Shown here: one piece after another, positions 63,161-64,000 of the stretch
Numbering within the stretch: position 1 is the stretch's first letter
Layout of the letters: each line of letters begins with the position of its first letter
Assembly (NCBI RefSeq): GCF_009177095.1
Contig: NZ_AP021861.1
Coordinates: 6,120,501 to 6,184,500 of the forward strand
Direction: 5' to 3'
Length of the DNA: 64,000 bases
From: Lacipirellula parvula
Lineage (GTDB): Bacteria > Planctomycetota > Planctomycetia > Pirellulales > Lacipirellulaceae
Notes under the pieces: generated by a model
Database searches by the model: none
Told to the model about the DNA's origin: nothing
The model's input: only the letters and a program-made list of their open reading frames with translations
Translations under genes and position numbers: made by a program

Positions 63161-63206
63161 AATTGGGCCTGATCAAACCGTGGCGGCGTGAACTACAATC
63201 GAATGT

Positions 63207-64000
63207 ATGCTAGACGTCTATTTCTACGAAGCGTTTGAAGAAGAAGCCGAAGCCCTGCGCCGGTTGCTCCCCGCGTCTTTCACGGCCGGCTACACCGATC
63301 TCACCATTCAAGAGACAAGCCACGCGGCGCCTCCGGCCCGGGTGATCTCGGTCCGCACGCAGTCGATCCTGCCGCTCGCGTGGGCGCCCGAGCTGCAAGC
63401 GATCATCTCGCGCAGCACCGGCTACGACCATCTCACGGCCTACGCCGCCGCGACCAAGGCGCCAGTTGCCCTCGGCTACTTGCCGCTGTACTGCCATCGC
63501 GCCGTCGCCGAGCAGGCGATGCTGCTCTGGATGGCGCTGCTCCGCCGCTTGCCGGTGCAAATGCGGCAGTTCCACGACTTTCATCGCGACGGCATCACTG
63601 GCTTCGAGTGCGAAGGCCGCACCCTCGCCGTCGTCGGCGTCGGTCACATCGGTCGCGAAGTTTGCCGCATCGGCGCTGCTCTCGGCATGCGCGTCGTCGC
63701 CGTTGATCGCGCCCCGACGCACGCCGACGTGAACTACGTTTCGATTGACGAAGCGCTGCCGCAGGCCGACGTGCTAGTCTGTGCGATGGATCTCAACGCC
63801 TCGAACCACGGCTACTTCGGCGCCGACCAGTGGAAGCAGGTAAAACGCGGCGCGGTGTTCGTCAACGTCTCGCGCGGCGAACTGAGTCCTTCGGCCGAGC
63901 TCGTCGCAGCGCTCAACGCCGGCCAGCTGAGCGCCGTCGGCATGGACGTCTACAACCACGAGCCGAAGCTCGCCGTCGCTCTTCGCACGAAGCAACCTTC
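63207..64000 (+). CDS. D-2-hydroxyacid dehydrogenase family protein (partial)
   Basis: The first 264 residues of a gene that continues past the end of the window. The N-terminal MLDVYFYEAFEEEAEALRRLL leads to a substrate domain with ISRSTGYDHLTAY near 75. The NAD-binding Rossmann core shows the motif VVGVGHIGREVCRIGAALGMRVVAVDR at about 142-168. The catalytic Arg is in VNVSRGE near 226, and the C-terminal MDVYNHEP is like other members. It oxidises a 2-hydroxy acid such as glycerate or phosphoglycerate relatives; the substrate is not clear. The stop and last residues are beyond 64000. Confidence 0.88.
   Translation, partial: MLDVYFYEAFEEEAEALRRLLPASFTAGYTDLTIQETSHAAPPARVISVRTQSILPLAWAPELQAIISRSTGYDHLTAYAAATKAPVALGYLPLYCHRAVAEQAMLLWMALLRRLPVQMRQFHDFHRDGITGFECEGRTLAVVGVGHIGREVCRIGAALGMRVVAVDRAPTHADVNYVSIDEALPQADVLVCAMDLNASNHGYFGADQWKQVKRGAVFVNVSRGELSPSAELVAALNAGQLSAVGMDVYNHEPKLAVALRTKQP

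Overview
The window is about 64 kb of GC-rich chromosomal DNA from a planctomycete. The best guess is order Pirellulales, possibly Lacipirellulaceae. This rests on the combination of dockerin type I repeats, PEP-CTERM tails, LEPR-type N-terminal motifs, a DUF1559 pseudopilin, an ECF sigma factor overlapping a FecR/LamG-type gene, a secreted sulfatase, and an M50/HlyD secretion set. No rRNA, tRNA, CRISPR array, prophage or intact transposase was recognised.

Layout. 0-6.1 kb: a large ELWxxDGT-repeat surface protein, a small unknown protein, a secreted dienelactone hydrolase and a secreted cyclophilin with dockerin and PEP-CTERM. 6.4-17.7 kb: metabolic genes (xylose isomerase, HAD phosphatase, C45 acyltransferase, a GT12-like glycosyltransferase, two rhodanese proteins including a CoA-disulfide reductase fusion, DUF2071, GNAT, IlvD), separated by many palindromic repeats. 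17.9-25.4 kb: secreted or envelope proteins (prenyltransferase-like repeat protein, S10 peptidase, sulfatase, PlsC-like acyltransferase, small exported peptide). 25.8-32.5 kb: a co-directional cluster of ECF sigma factor, FecR/LamG protein, PEP-CTERM/dockerin proteins, DUF1559 pseudopilin and lipoprotein. 32.7-42.2 kb: a Cys-rich exported protein, a TolC-family lipoprotein, a giant CotH/lamin-tail/dockerin protein, two GNATs and small membrane proteins. 42.6-47.8 kb: a methyltransferase, then prpB-prpC-prpD of the methylcitrate cycle. 47.8-56.9 kb: a MoxR/ChlI-type AAA ATPase, two glycosyltransferases, a small zinc-ribbon-like protein, an AraC regulator, lysA, a large exported protein and infA. 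57.4-63.1 kb: a GAF-HlyD protein, a HlyD adaptor and a PqqD-like/M50/HlyD protein. The window ends inside a D-2-hydroxyacid dehydrogenase.

How genes work together. prpBCD supplies the carbon-skeleton steps of propionyl-CoA oxidation, without prpE or the aconitase locally. The last three-gene set looks like a membrane export or maturation machine. The sigma/FecR cluster looks like a regulated surface-protein locus whose products carry sorting tails. Enzymes such as XylA, the sulfatase and the secreted hydrolases fit a polysaccharide-degrading lifestyle.

The most unusual content is intergenic. At least eight families of short palindromic elements are scattered through the window. One class starts with a (G/C)TAG foot, like REP elements, and in five cases that TAG is the stop codon of the neighbouring gene. 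A second class has hairpin arms built from reiterated 6-9 base words, including two near-identical nested elements of about 180 bp and one copy lying in frame inside the AAA ATPase gene. Coordinates and starts were set by eye from reading frames and Shine-Dalgarno spacing; family names come from recalled motifs, not from searches.
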